64,000 nucleotides of DNA from Conchocele bisecta (lineage: Eukaryota > Mollusca > Bivalvia > Lucinida > Thyasiridae): the NCBI GenBank assembly GCA_029237695.1, contig CM055272.1, positions 37,848,901-37,912,900 on the forward strand. Reading direction: 5' to 3'. The notes beneath the pieces are model-generated. The model saw only the letters and a list, made by a program, of their open reading frames with translations, had not been told where the DNA came from and made no database searches. Position numbers and translations under genes: made by a program. Shown piece after piece: positions 35,081 through 46,582 of the stretch; the first letter of the stretch is position 1; every line of letters begins with the position of its first letter.

Positions 35081-35190
35081 AAATAAATAATAATTTTGAA
35101 ATCAGGGGGTATAGTACGCTTTAGATACAAAGCTTATCTGGAGCTCTGTTCACAGAGACAGAGATGTTAGAATCACCGTGTCGACCCGCG

Positions 35191-38100
35191 TCAGGATTCT
35201 CGTACTTTGTACTGTAGCAGCATAAGGCACTCCTGCAATGGGTAGAAAACAAGAGTTGTCAGAAGACAACGAAGCTCGCCTGTTGTCAGCCTTCAGTCAA
35301 ACTTGGCACAGTTGCATAAAAAAAAACATGAATATTATATAACTTGACCTTGGGTTAAGGGGCGTGCGGTGGACCTTGACATTGGGGTCAGTGGTGCAAG
35401 GTGGGTCGTGGGTTTGCTATAGCATAATATAGCATATTAAGATGAATGCACGTATGAAATATCAATGTGCGCCTGAAAATAGAAGTAAAACAAAATTTAA
35501 CCCAAGTTGGTGACTTTCTACAGCATGATAGCTATTCACATCAGGAATGCATGTATGAATGTGCTAAGTTTGTGACCTTGACATTGGGGAAAGGGGTGTG
35601 GGGGTGGGTCATGGACTTGCTGTAGCACAATAGAGGATCATCAGATGAATGCATGTATGAAATAGCAAAGCGTTCCCTGTAAAGAAACAGAAGTTATACA
35701 ACATTTACCCCAACGTTAAGTTTATGAACATGCTAAGTATGTGACATTGACCTTGGAGTAAGGGTTGGGTGGTGGGTTGTGGATTTGCTACAGCATGATA
35801 GAGGGTCATCTGAGGAATGCATATACGAAATATCAAGGTGTTCCATGAAAGGAAACAGATGTTATAAGATATTTACCCCAACATTAAGTTTATGAATGTG
35901 CTAAGTATGTGACCTTGACCTTGGGGTAAGGATTGGGTGGTGGGTTGTGGATTTGCTACAGCATGATAGGGTCATCTGAGGAATGCATGTATGAAATATC
36001 AAGGTGTTCCATGAAAGGAAACAGAAGTTATAAGACATTTACCCAACGTTAAGTTTGTGGACGACGCCGACGACGCCGGACGCCGTAGCCGCCGGGGGTA
36101 TACCATAAGCTCTTCTGCACTTTGTGCAGGCGAGCTAAAAACTAGAAAATTGTTTGTAAAACAAAATGCCACCGCTGTTGAGCATTATAATACAACAGCA
36201 ATCATCATGTTCAGTGAATGATTGGACAACAAATTATTTTCAGAGACTAAAAATGGGCATAACTGCGGATGGATCGGTGGGCTAGCGAAACTTTTTACGT
36301 TACGCATTCCTGCACTTGATGGTTGGGTTGTATACCGAGTATGAAGAAAATCGGCCAAAAACTGTAGAAGTAGTTCGCCGGACATGAGCAAAATATTTTC
36401 AGAGTGGAAAAAGGGGCATAACTGCGGACGAATCGATGGGACAGTGAATTTTTTTATGTTACACACTCCTGCACTTGATGGTTGGGATGTATACCGAGTT
36501 TGAAGAGAATCGGCCAAAAACTGTAGAAATAGTTCGCCGGACAAGGGAAATTGTCTACTGACAGGCAGACAAGGGAAATTGTCTACTGACAGACAGACAC
36601 ACGGACAGGGTAACCACTATATGTCACGGACAACTACTGGCATAAAAACATGTTTATTTCCCTTCAAGCTTGATGGCGTTTTCATGGCCTGTCAAACGAC
36701 GGGTGGGGGGAAGAATAGTAAAATTAGAACTGAATATGTACATAATATTTTTGTTATTCAGTCCCGATTTAATCAGGACTGAATAACAAAACTATTATGT
36801 ACATATAATCACTCCTGAAATTAGAATAACCTGATCAGGTGCCATATCCTCACCACGGCAGAGTCACTCAGCCACACCAACTAAAAATAATAGGAGTAGT
36901 ATTATAATTATTACTACCTTTATAAAGGGGATAACCGGATTCAACTCTCACGTACAAGAAAGCCAAAAATGTATCCGAGGGCCAAGCGAGGGATACTGCG
37001 ATTGCAGTATTAAAGGACAAACCACATTGTTAAATTACCTATCGGTATTTAAGTCCAATGCTCTGTGTACTAGAATATCAAGTGAGCCCTACCTGTTCAG
37101 TGAAGAACTTTTCCTTCAGTGCCTGTAGGGTACACGCGTCCTCTTCCACCGTGTCTCCACAACAGAATATCTTCACCTGGTGGCAATAAACATAACTTCG
37201 CAATTACCTCCCTTGTTGCATCAACATTTTTCTCTATATTGATTTGTACAAAATAAATACTTACAAAAAACGTCATTGAAAGCTTACAACACGTTTGTCT
37301 GATTGATTGATTGGTGTTTTACATCCGTTCAACAGCATGGTAATATACAGACAGGAATCCACCTGTATGGTAGCACTGACTGAGTGACTGATTGGGGTTT
37401 TACACCCATTCAACAGCAAGGTCATATACAGACAGGAATGCACCTGTATGGTAACACTGACTGAGTGACTGATTGGGGTTTTACGCCCGTTCAACAGCAA
37501 GGTCATATAAAGACAGGAATGCACATGTATGGGGGGAGCGCTTGTCACACATTCAGCACTGAAAGTACAATAAACACTTTCAGCACTGAAAGAGTGTCAT
37601 GATACAGTGCTAAGCACGCTTACTACACCTTGGGACCATTTCATTAAATTTTGTATGACTGAGAAGTTTGTACGTACACAATTGGAATTTAGAAATAGCA
37701 TTTGCACTGGTAGCCGATGTTGGTAATGTTTTAGCGGGTGTGTTCAATTTGACAAACGTAATAAAGTGTACATGTAGGCGGTAAATGGTAGCAGTAGCAA
37801 GCCACGTTAATGCGAGAAGCAAATTAATAAAAATCTTCATATGAACTTTTTTATCATACAAAGTTTAGTGAAACGGTCCCCTGATCACGTGACCCCCTAG
37901 TATGAATCCAGGTAAGATTCACAATTAACAGTATGAATCCTTAAGTATGGATTCATTGTTAAGAATGTGCATACCGTCCCATCCTCCATGTATTCATATC
38001 GAGCCGGTTCATCAGGATCTGCACCGTTTGTGGATATATATACCAAATTTTACAAAATAAATAATTTTCTGATTTAATAATAATCCATTCTACTCTACAG

Positions 38101-41100
38101 ACCACAAAGCCATCATGTACAAACACTGTAGATCCAGATGAGTCGGCTCGTCACGAGCCGACTCATCTGGATCTACAGTGTTTGTACATGGCTTTGTGGT
38201 CTGTAGAGTAGAATGGGTTATTATTAAATCATAAAAGGATTCTACAGAATATGCCATGATTTTCACGATTATAAAAAATGCCCCTTTGTGATTAATGGAA
38301 CAGGCAAACAAGAAATGTGGCCTGTCGGCACACAAATGCCACCAATGGCAGATTAGAGAAACCGTGGCAAAGTTAATTAACCAAAGTGATAAGTATCACA
38401 AGCGTATTTATGAAGGTCAAAAAGTCAAGGTCATATTAAGGGCAATGTTGATGTGTGGCATTTGTCCACAAGTATGCTGTGTTGAAATATTTAAGTAATC
38501 CTTCAAGGAATATAGAAGTTATGACAGAATTGAGAAACTCCGGCAAACTTAATGTGGGAAAAAGTTCAAAGTTCTCAAGGTGAAAAGGTCAAGGTCATAT
38601 TCAGGGCAACATGGATGGGTGGCATTTGTCCACAGGTATACTGTGTTGAAATATTTAAATAATCCTTCAAAGATATATAGAAGTTATAAAAGAATTTTGC
38701 AACCTCTGCAAACATTTTAATGTGCCGGACACACAGAAAGGGTTAATGCAACAATCTAAAAAATTAAGACAGAATCGTCCATTTCGGAGTATCTACCTGT
38801 TTCTCATCTTGTAGGTGTAGCACCTTCTTGAGGAAGTTACACAGGTTGGCAATAGTGGCACTACCCGCCACCCGTACATACTTCTTCTCCAGGGGTGGGA
38901 TGTCTCCACTAAAAGGTAAACATACATGTATGTAACATGGGCAACGCTATCACTACTGTGCGCAAAATTTACTGCCATATAAAGAATGCAAAAACAAGAT
39001 TTTTTTTTATATTAAATTATAGCAAAATTTAAGAATGAGTCATCTTTTTATTACGTAAAATTTTGTCAACTATTGATTTTATTACAAACAAGAGCTGTTA
39101 GAGAACAGCATAGCTCAACTACGAGGGTTGTCGATGTACACATAGCTTGACAAACAAGGTGGCCGCGGCCTGCATAAAAACCTTAACCAAGGTTGACTAA
39201 AAATCTTAACCAAGGGAAATTAAGTAAGTAATTCAAGGTTAAATGTAGGTCAAGGTCAAATATAGGTCAAGGGTTGTTGATGTACATCACTAGGAGATGA
39301 AGTTGTCCAAGTATGGTGGGTGTAGGGCCAGGAGTATTCCATATACAAGGTTGACTAAAAACCTTAACCAAGGGGAATTAACTAAGTAATTCAAGAGGAA
39401 ATGTAGGTCAAGGTCAAATATAGATCAGGGGTTATTGATGTACATCCCTATGAGAAAAGGTTGTCCAAGTATGGTGTATGTATGCACAATAGTATTCCAT
39501 GTACAAGCTTGACTAAAAACCTTAACCAAGGTTGACTAAAAACCTTAACCAATGGGAATTAACTAAGTAATTTAAGAGGAAATGTAGGTCAAGGTCAAAT
39601 ATAGATCAGGGGTTATTGGAGTACATCACTAGGAGATGAAGTTGCCCAAGTATGGTGGGTGTAGGGCCAGTAGTATTGCATATACAAGCTTGACTAAAAA
39701 CCTTAACCAAGGCGTGACGGTGACGCCGACACCGACGCTGACGCCGGGGTGACAACATAAGCTCTAACTATTCTTCGAATAGTCGAGCTAAAAATAGATT
39801 TGTCTTGGGGAATTTCAAATGGGGGAAAAGAGGTGGCAAACATGGAGGAAGAGTCGAAAAACGATAAATTTTGGAAATTGACTGAAACCTGGCTAGATAT
39901 CTTGGAAATGATCTATGGATTCAGACTGATCTGGATCTACACTGGTCGCAAAAGCCATAAGCCCCATATATCCAGTCACAAAGTGCTTCCGCACTTGCTA
40001 CGAAAATTCTGTCAACTTTCGACGTCATTTACAGAAAAAATGTACTTCATGAAAAATTGCATATTATGTTCTGCTGTATAAAATCACATGGCTAGTCTTG
40101 TATGTTCTAGCTAAAAGGGCTTGATATTCAAGGTGTATGATCACGTGGTACTAACAACAACAACAAGTACTGAAATTTCCAGAATCCATTCAAAGTACGT
40201 ATTCTTTTATAGTGTCCTTATTACGTAACGGATTTTGATGAAATATGGCGCATCAAACGCGTCTTGTTAAGTTGCATTTGGTGGTCTCTGTATTTTTACC
40301 GAAACTTCTGTCGTTTTCGCGAAGAATCGATTTCCGTGTCAGTGACACGGAAATCGATTCTTCGCAAAAACGACATAAGTCAGTGCCAAACTCCCTGGAC
40401 CACCAAATGCAGCTCATGAAAATGCGTTTGCTGCCCCATATTTCATCATAATCCGTTGAATATTAAGGAAAATATCAAATAATACTTAGTTTGGAGTGGG
40501 CGACGTTGTTGTTGTTGTAACCACGTGATCATGCACCTTGATATAGAGACAATTAGAAACATACCTCTCCGATTCAAGGAGAATGGAGACAGAGGTAGGG
40601 GGCGTCCTGCCATCTTTGTTTGGTGAATCCTCATTCTGCGAGCCCGGGGTATTCTCCGAGACAGTTGGCGACAGGTTCAACCCTATAATGTAGAAAACAA
40701 GGCATTTCCTGCATTTTTGTGTCAATATGTTGGCAGTATATGAGATAAACATGTATTAATCCATTAAATTTGACCAACATATACATGTATTAGTAATACA
40801 GAGCACCAGATAAGCTGCATATTTGCTTAAATACCCAATTAAAATTGCCAAAAACCCAATTGAAATGAGAAGTAGTGAGTATCAAAAAGCAATACAAATG
40901 TTATGGTACCTTTATCATGCTGCAGAAAACAATTAACAGACCACAAATATAGCATATTTTTATTATTTTCTAAGAAAACACATCTTGGTATTTCATTAGA
41001 ATTGTCTCCAAGGAAATGCCAAGACTTGTTTTCATTTCGAAGCAAGCTATTCAATAATTGCTGTCTGTTGATGTGTAAACAGTAGTGCGATTTTATTTTA

Positions 41101-44100
41101 CCCAATTAAAATGTTGAAATACCCAATTGTTAAGAAATGATGGAGTGACAATACTCAATTACTAATTCCTTATCTGGATCCCTGGTAATATATATAGGCA
41201 CACTCATACATTCAAAAGCAGACCGTGTCTGAGGGGTAACACTGTCAAACTGCCACACTGGCAACCCGGGGTCGATTCTCGGCCAGGGCGTCAGTATTTC
41301 TGAGATACTTTGTATTTCCTGCTCTACTAGTCCTTTCGGATGGGGACTTTAAAAGGTGGCCCCGTATATCAGAGTTGAAGGAGACTCTGGGCACGTTAAA
41401 CAACCAGTGGGGACTATTCTAATAAGAGCTAGGCCTCATGGGGCCGGTTTCCTCTGTATCCACCTCCTTCCTTTCTCCCCTTCTTGGGAGACGACTGCAA
41501 GGTCATCGAGCCAGTGCCATCGTTCAATCCAAGCATTTACATTTACAATCACCAGACAGCTCATTTAACTAGACTGATAACAAAGCATGTTGTTCATTGA
41601 ATGCAGTCTCTGGTTTGTTGACATAATTACGGATGCGCAGGTCTGGTCTTCACTGCTGGTGAATCATGGGACATGTCACATGACAGGGAAAAAAGCATGC
41701 TTATTGACTTCAAGATCAAACATCCCAGTGTTGGATCACAGACTACACGGTTCGCTATTAAACCATTACAGACGGATACTATTAAAGTAGTATGAAATTT
41801 CCTTAAAAAAAATAATCTATAATTACCTCATTTATTCTCGAAAGTACAGGTTGTTACCACTCATTTGCGCCGTCTCGATGAGACGGTTCAAATGAGTGGT
41901 AGCAATGTATACGTTTATGGAGAAATACATGAAATCATCATATTTTTCAACAAAAATATATTGTATCTACAGACGGCAATGGGTTAAATTGTGGAAACAT
42001 TCATATCGCAAGCTTCAGATCTGTATCATGTAGCCTAGCAAGCTTGTACCAAAATAACCCGTTTTCACATTGATATTATCTATCAAAAATTAATGTCATA
42101 TTGTTATACATGAACATCAAATTGAAAACAGGTTATTTAGGTACAAACTAACTGATTTATGGGATCTGACACATCACAGGCAATTAAACTTTACCCTATT
42201 CCGTCAAGAGACGCTGACTGACTATACAAATGTTCTATTATCAGAATGGGTACCAGGGGCGGATCCAGCATTTGAGGAACGAGGGGGTTGTCTAGTTGCG
42301 AAGGTAACTCTTGCAATCTACTCCCGTACCGTCCGTAGCAAGCTACGGACGGTACGGAAGTAATTGCAAGAGTTATCGTTCGCAACAAGGGGATTGTCCC
42401 ATTTTCGAGCTCTTTGAAATGCACTTTCCCAGTGTGTTTTACGGCATTGAAATTCAGACTCCAACTGGTGGTAAACTGTGATCTATGTAAACTCCGTGGC
42501 TGAACGGGTGGGTTGCAACCCCGGAAGCCCCCCCCCTCCCCCTCCCCCCTCCAGATCCGTCCCTGGGTACTGCCATACTGATAGTATTATCGTTACAAAT
42601 TATAATACCCGTAGTACAAACTCCTATTGGTAGAAATGGGGAGCGTTCAATCTGACCAGTAGCCTATTTCACCAACATTGCAAAGTATACTTATCTAGCA
42701 AAGTATGCTTTGTGGGAGTAATCATTTATTTTTACTGAAATGCATTATTTCATATAGAACTAACAACTGCATATATTTGATGATTAAAAGTATGCAGAAT
42801 TATTATACTGAATTTATTACATTATCACAGCCAAAATGGCTGTGATAATGTAATAAATTCAGTATAATAAAAATTAATAAATTTATCCTAAAATTAAAAA
42901 TTTCTCCCTCAAAGTATACTTTGCTAGAAAAGTATACTTTGCAATGTTGGTGAAATAGGCTACTGGTTACATATGTGGCTGTGGTTGGAGAAATGGGGCT
43001 TACGGGTTTTGCGACCAGTGTAGATCTAGATCAGCCTGTGCATCCACAGTATGATCAGGATCTGCACGGTTCACCATTCCATCGATGAAACACCTGTCAA
43101 GTTTCTAATAAGCAGTACATGTATACATGTATATCAGGCTACAGAAGTCTGATATTTGATCCGTAGCTGGTCATAAATCTCATAAAAAGTGAATGTGAGT
43201 TTAACATCCAAGCAACAGCTCAGGTCATATAGAGACAGAACCACAGGTGTAAGTCTCACCCGAAAGACAAATGGGATGGAAATACTATGTTAGAACTGTT
43301 CACGCCTAAGGTGAGATTTGAACTAACAGCCTCGAATATTGAAGTCCAATACCATATCCTCTAGGCCACGGCCCATACCTCCTAATGGCAGAATACGGGA
43401 TACGTCAATCACCTCGGGTCACATATGTGGCTGTGATCCGAGTAATGGGACTTATGGGTTTGAACCCAGTGTAGATCCAGATCAGCCTGTGCATTCGCAC
43501 ACATGTAGCACTCACCGGGTGGTTCAGCGTCTGGGTGTTCCTTGTAGAAGCCCTTGATGTCCTCCATCTCCCCTGTACAAGAACATCATTGATTGATTGA
43601 TTGATTGATTTATGGCATAGGTTATTTCTGTATCTCCTGCACAAGCAAGCCATTCATTATAGGAAGGAATGAATGGCCTTTTTGTGAAATTTATCGGGGT
43701 ATAAACTTGGAAAAGTTGCGGGAATACTGTACGAAGGCCGGAAGGCCTCGTCCAGTATTCCCGCGACTTTTCCAAGTTTATATCCCCGATAAATTCAACA
43801 AAAAGGCCATTCATTCCTATTAATTCCAGCATTTTAAATAAATTCATCAAGAAAATGTGTTTATTTTCCGTTTTCTTAAGAATTATTTTAACTGCGCCTC
43901 ACGGTTACGCGGAAAGTAGTTTGGCGTGGGAGTTTACTGGGATATAAATTTTGGACAGAGACTTGCTACGGGCCAATCAAATGTTAGGGAATTTTGTAAA
44001 TATTTTTGTGCTGGAATTATTCATTGAATGCAGGATACAACTACACCGGTATCAAAACACACAGGTATCAAAATGTATAACCAATTCTTATCCATTTTTT

Positions 44101-46396
44101 TTTTATTTCTTCATGAAAGTATATGTTGCTGCCATTCATTTGAACCGTCTCGGCGAGACGGTTTAAATGAGTGGTAGCAACGTATACGTTAGAGTGAAAT
44201 AAAGAACATATTAGCATTTTTCGTTAGAAAAAATTGATAAATATTTACCATCTTCCAATTACATCACAGCCTGCTGGCTGACAAAAGGGACTGTGCAAGA
44301 ATAACATGGGGCATGTGTACAGAGCTCCAGATAAGCTGTGTATTTGCCTAAATACCAAATTGTGATTACCAAAAACACAATTGAAATCAGAAGTTGCGAG
44401 TATCAAAAAGCAATAACAATTTTGTGGTACCTTTATCATGCTGCAGAAAACAATAAACAGACCACAAATGTAGCATATTTTTTTTATTTTCCATGAAAAC
44501 ACATCTTGGTATTTCATTAGAATTGTCTCCAAGGAGATAATTCTCATGAAATGCCAAGATATGCTTTCATTTTGAAGCAAACTATTCAATAAGTGCTGTC
44601 TGTTGATGTGTAAACAGTAGTGTGATTTTATTTGACCCAATTAAAATTTTGAAATACCCAATTGCTTCAGAAATGATGGAGTGAAAACACTCTATTACTA
44701 ATTCCTTATCTGGAGCCCTGTGTGTATACAATTTATGAGCATATGAACATGTTGAAAGGGCTTAATGTCCCAGCAATAGGTACCGTTATATAGAGACAGG
44801 ACCTAACTTTCAACACTCATCCAAAAACCAGTGGGAAGGAAATACTATGCAAGTCCTTTTTCAAGCCTAGGCTGGTGACTAAACCCACGCTGGCAGACAG
44901 ATAGATACTTACTTTGAGCTACACTGGGTAGGAGTTTGTACACTATATCCTGTATCATTCTGTCCAACCTGTAAAATACATAATTCTGACTGTGATTGTT
45001 GCTGAAATATGGCATTTCGCGTTTAACCCATATTTTCTGGTTATAACGCAGGGCGACTCTATTCACCATGCGTGGCAATCAGAAAATTCAGGTTAACAGC
45101 ATTTGTGACCCATATAGACCCTGATTGGCCTGAGTGATGCTTCTAACAATTAGTAAATAGAGCATACATGTAGCAGGTTGGTGTCTTTTGGTATCAAGGC
45201 TAGGAAAAGTGTAGGAATTCGGAGGCTTGCCGAGGAATTCCTACCTTTTCCGAGCCAAGCCTGGTAAGCTTGATATCAAAAGACACTAGCCTGGAATTCT
45301 ATTTTCATCAGATAACGTTTTAGGCTACAGAACTTTTAATCTGAGGAGAAATACTATGTTACACAGAGTGCAATAAATCCAATGCCTGGTAATCCAATTT
45401 ACTGCTGGGCTACCAGGGGCCCGTTACACTGAACTTTGTACGACTAAAATGTTTGTGTGCAAAATTACGATAGTCTGTAAATCTAAACGTGGCACTATAT
45501 TATTGTAAACAATTATTGGATTTACATATTATGCTGCATATGCTCAATAAATGTAAATCCATCAATTGACATTTCCAGACGATCCTATATTTGCACTTAC
45601 GAACATTTTAATCGTACAAAGTTTAGTGAAACGGTCCCCTGATCTGCGACACATTTCAATAAACTTTGTACGAAAAAAAATGTTTGTACGAAGATTTTTG
45701 TAAAATCATTTGACATATTAACGTGGTTCATTAATGCTACTACATGTATTTTCCACCTACACGTAGGTCATTAAATCTCAACAAATCCACCAAAGATTTT
45801 CCAAAACCGGCTACTAATTCAAACATTTCAGTTTTCCACTTACAAACTTCTTAGTTGTACGAAGTTTAGTGAATCGGCCCCCTGAAATTGGCAGCCCAGT
45901 TGGCTACAGGAAATTCAAAAATAGCCCAAACTTTAGAAAAGCCTGCTTTCAGTATAATCATGATAATACAAGGTTAGATGGTTGGAATAATTCAATAATA
46001 TTATCAAAAACATTATGAAATTGTCTGAATGTCATTAAATCCTGGGGTACAGCAGGAATCAGTTTACAGGGTGAAGTGGGTGAAATTCTCTCCCTAAATT
46101 ATCTGACTTCTCCCTATTTTGAGTTGAGGGAGAAGTTTTTCACTATATAAAACAGAAATTTTGAAAAGAAAAAAAATCTCAATTTTTTTGTCCCTATTTT
46201 GAAAGGCTAGCTTAACCTGGTACCGACCGAAAAAGTTTGAGTTTGATGTATGTGTCTGACTCAATAACATCACAGTCAAAAGCAAGAACCACTCACCTGA
46301 TGTTGACGAACGGGTCCGTGGGATGGATGAGGATGCTGCATTTTGGGCAGTGTAGGCTCACCTCCATACAGTGGCGAACTATACAGTTCTTGCAGA
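35191..46396 (-). CDS. PCGF-family Polycomb RING protein, 3' seven exons (left copy)
   Basis: PCGF proteins pair with RING1/RNF2 in PRC1 to ubiquitylate histone H2A in the nucleus. Exons on -: 46297-46396, 44913-44968, 43516-43572, 40565-40682, 38797-38908, 37093-37176, 35191-35232 (stop). All junctions are AG/GT and phases join without a shift. Exon 1 here gives the second half of a RING ('CKNCIVRHC', 'CPKCSILIHPTDP'). Exon 2 gives 'LDRMIQDIVYKLLPSVAQ', the conserved segment after the RING. Exons 5-7 give a RAWUL-like domain ('YVRVAGSATIANLCNFLKK', 'VKIFCCGD', 'ECLMLLQYKVRES'). The upstream exon(s) with the first RING half are not seen before the gap at 47867. Resemblance of the linker and RAWUL suggests a divergent PCGF3/5-type member, but PCGF1/6 cannot be excluded. 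This copy is in frame. Confidence 0.85.
35255..36140 (+). repeat. Hairpin-tailed dispersed repeat with ~180 bp tandem body
   Basis: Starts near 'agagttgtcagaagacaacg' and repeats 'gtgaccttgaccttggggta', 'tttgctacagcatgatag' and 'ggaatgcatgtatgaaatat' about four times. It ends 'ggacgacgccgacgacgccg' followed by 'aagctcttctgcactttgtg' and 'caggcgagctaaaaa'. It lies in the last PCGF intron. The mirrored copy is at about 61930-62825. It is not protein-coding. Confidence 0.7.
36185..37060. repeat. PCGF intron repeats, incl. 36809 dispersed-repeat copy
   Basis: Two ~175 bp tandem copies ('gcggatggatcggtggg', 'cctgcacttgatggttggg', 'tgtagaagtagttcgccgga') span 36230-36545. They are followed by a 28 bp repeat ('gacaagggaaattgtctact', two copies here, about six at 61365-61525). 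A hairpin 'attcagtcccgattt' facing 'aatcaggactgaat' lies at 36755-36790. A copy of the 'cctgaaattagaataacctg' family begins at 36809. Open frames on - reflect the tandem copies. Confidence 0.6.
37300..37545 (-). repeat. Three tandem ~79 bp units (SINE-tail-like)
   Basis: On -, the unit contains 'tccTgtctgtatatgacctt', 'gctgttgaacgggcgtaaaa' and 'cccaatcagtcactcagtca'. An open frame of 91 codons crosses all three units but is purely repetitive. The same structure is mirrored at about 60400-60645. Confidence 0.7.
38085..38230. repeat. Near-perfect hairpin, ~65 bp stem
   Basis: 'actctacagaccacaaagcc' and 'actgtagatccagatgagtc' at left face 'gactcatctggatctacagt' and 'ggctttgtggtctgtagagt' at right, with a tiny loop at about 38150. 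The right arm at 59740-59840 has a rearranged version. Confidence 0.7.
38370..38730. repeat. 'gtcaaggtcatat' two-copy dispersed repeat
   Basis: Two ~175 bp copies with 'gaaggtcaaaaagtcaaggt', 'ggcatttgtccacaagtat' and 'taatccttcaaggaatatag' lie in the intron between PCGF exons 5 and 6; mirrored at about 59330-59600. Confidence 0.6.
39084..40545. mobile_element. Left-arm-only insertion block (two elements)
   Basis: The right arm passes from 'gtctctata' (58913) almost directly into 'ataaaataaatatttgacc' (58920), whereas the left arm carries ~1.46 kb here. It comprises a hairpin-tailed repeat at about 39088-39786 ('aagagctgttagagaacagc' to 'aagctctaactattcttcga' and 'gagctaaaaa') with three tandem units. 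A foldback MITE follows at 40129-40540, the same family as 23059-23503. No gene. Confidence 0.7.
40129..40540. mobile_element. Foldback MITE, 'aaggtgcatgatcacgtggt' family, copy 2
   Basis: The ends 'caaggtgtatgatcacgtgg' and 'accacgtgatcatgcacctt' are inverted. The centre 'gaagaatcgatttccgtgtc' faces 'gacacggaaatcgattcttc'. It matches 23059-23503 over nearly its full length. Confidence 0.75.
40799..41184. mobile_element. Foldback MITE 'cagagcaccagataa', 6 bp duplication GTAATA
   Basis: Begins 'cagagcaccagataagctgc' and ends 'ccttatctggatccctg'; GTAATA flanks both sides. Interior as in 27816-28260 but with a decayed central hairpin. The mirrored copy is at 58274-58656. Confidence 0.8.
41215..41500 (+). 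repeat. tRNA-derived SINE-like repeat
   Basis: The head contains 'gtctgaggggtaacactg' (weak A box) and 'cccggggtcgattctcggcc' (B-box-like). The body follows with 'cctttcggatggggacttta' and 'ctctgggcacgttaaacaac', a block shared by invertebrate SINEs as far as I recall. It is mirrored on - at about 57945-58240. Confidence 0.5.
41840..41960. repeat. Hairpin with 'gaNccgtctc/gagacggttc' core
   Basis: 'ccactcatttgcgccgtctc' faces 'gagacggttcaaatgagtgg', followed by 'atggagaaatacatg'. The same core appears at 26375-26425 and 44130-44185. Confidence 0.65.
42254..42565. mobile_element. 'caggggcggatccag' MITE, 5 bp duplication GGTAC
   Basis: The ends 'caggggcggatccagc' and 'ccagatccgtccctg' are inverted and flanked by GGTAC. 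The inner hairpin 'actcccgtaccgtccgtagc' faces its complement near 42345. The mirrored copy at about 56934-57215 lacks part of this hairpin. hAT-like termini, but a 5 bp duplication is shorter than the hAT norm. Confidence 0.65.
42657..42965. mobile_element. Palindromic MITE 'caccaacattgcaaagta', copy 2
   Basis: Ends 'cagtagcctatttcacc' and 'ggtgaaataggctactg', with the central 'cacagcca/tggctgtg' hairpin. Mirrored at 56536-56844. Confidence 0.8.
43185..43385 (-). repeat. tRNA-derived SINE with A and B boxes
   Basis: On -, the head 'gggccgtggcctagaggata' contains an A box (TGGCCTAGAGG) and about 35 bases further 'ttagttcaaatctcacc' resembles a B box. The tail reads 'tctctatatgacctgagctg' then 'ttgcttggatgttaaactc'. 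The mirrored copy on + is 56128-56310. It lies in a PCGF intron and is transcribed in the same sense as that gene. Confidence 0.65.
44130..44190. repeat. Hairpin with 'gaaccgtctc/gagacggtt' core
   Basis: 'gccattcatttgaaccgtct' faces 'gagacggtttaaatgagtgg'. In the right arm (about 55325-55360) the stem is largely lost ('gcaaccggttctagacggtt'). Confidence 0.65.
44320..44720. mobile_element. Foldback MITE 'cagagctccagataa', 6 bp duplication TGTGTA
   Basis: The ends 'cagagctccagataagctgt' and 'ccttatctggagccctg' are flanked by TGTGTA on both sides. Central hairpin 'tagaattgtctcc' facing 'ggagataattct'. The mirrored copy 54764-55183 is flanked by TACACA. Confidence 0.85.
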
Positions 46397-46582
46397 CTGA
46401 AACACACGGCAATGACAGTATATACTATATATAGAAGAAATGGGGGTTCTGGGACATAGTTTTCATTTTACGACATACCTTTTTAAATACGCAATTTTAA
46501 GCCATTGCTAAGCCGTGGGCTAGCAATGCTTAGCAGTCTCTTAGAAATTGCTTAAAATTGCTTACCATATTCAGAAAGGTAT

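Larger units (their letters stand above)
32857..35148. mobile_element. Nested 'cagagctccagataa' element, 6 bp duplication TTCACA
   Basis: Starts 'cagagctccagataaggtgt' and ends 'aaagcttatctggagctctg', flanked by TTCACA on both sides. The ends and inner blocks ('gatttcaaaatcagggggta', 'gtagtacaaaatacgc'-like) match the 29020 family. It is swollen to 2.3 kb by later insertions: a palindrome at about 32970-33300 ('gaaaagtcgcgggaatactg' facing its complement), a 177 bp tandem array, and the pogo-like element at 33527-34584. Confidence 0.7.

Noticed and set aside
36185..36544. 119-codon frame with two internal copies (also 61520-61885)
   Set aside because: It is a translated two-unit intronic tandem repeat inside the PCGF gene.
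37273..37548. 91-codon frame with repeated 'MTLLLNG' motif (also 60383-60658)
   Set aside because: Each motif equals one 79 bp tandem unit of a dispersed repeat, present in both orientations.
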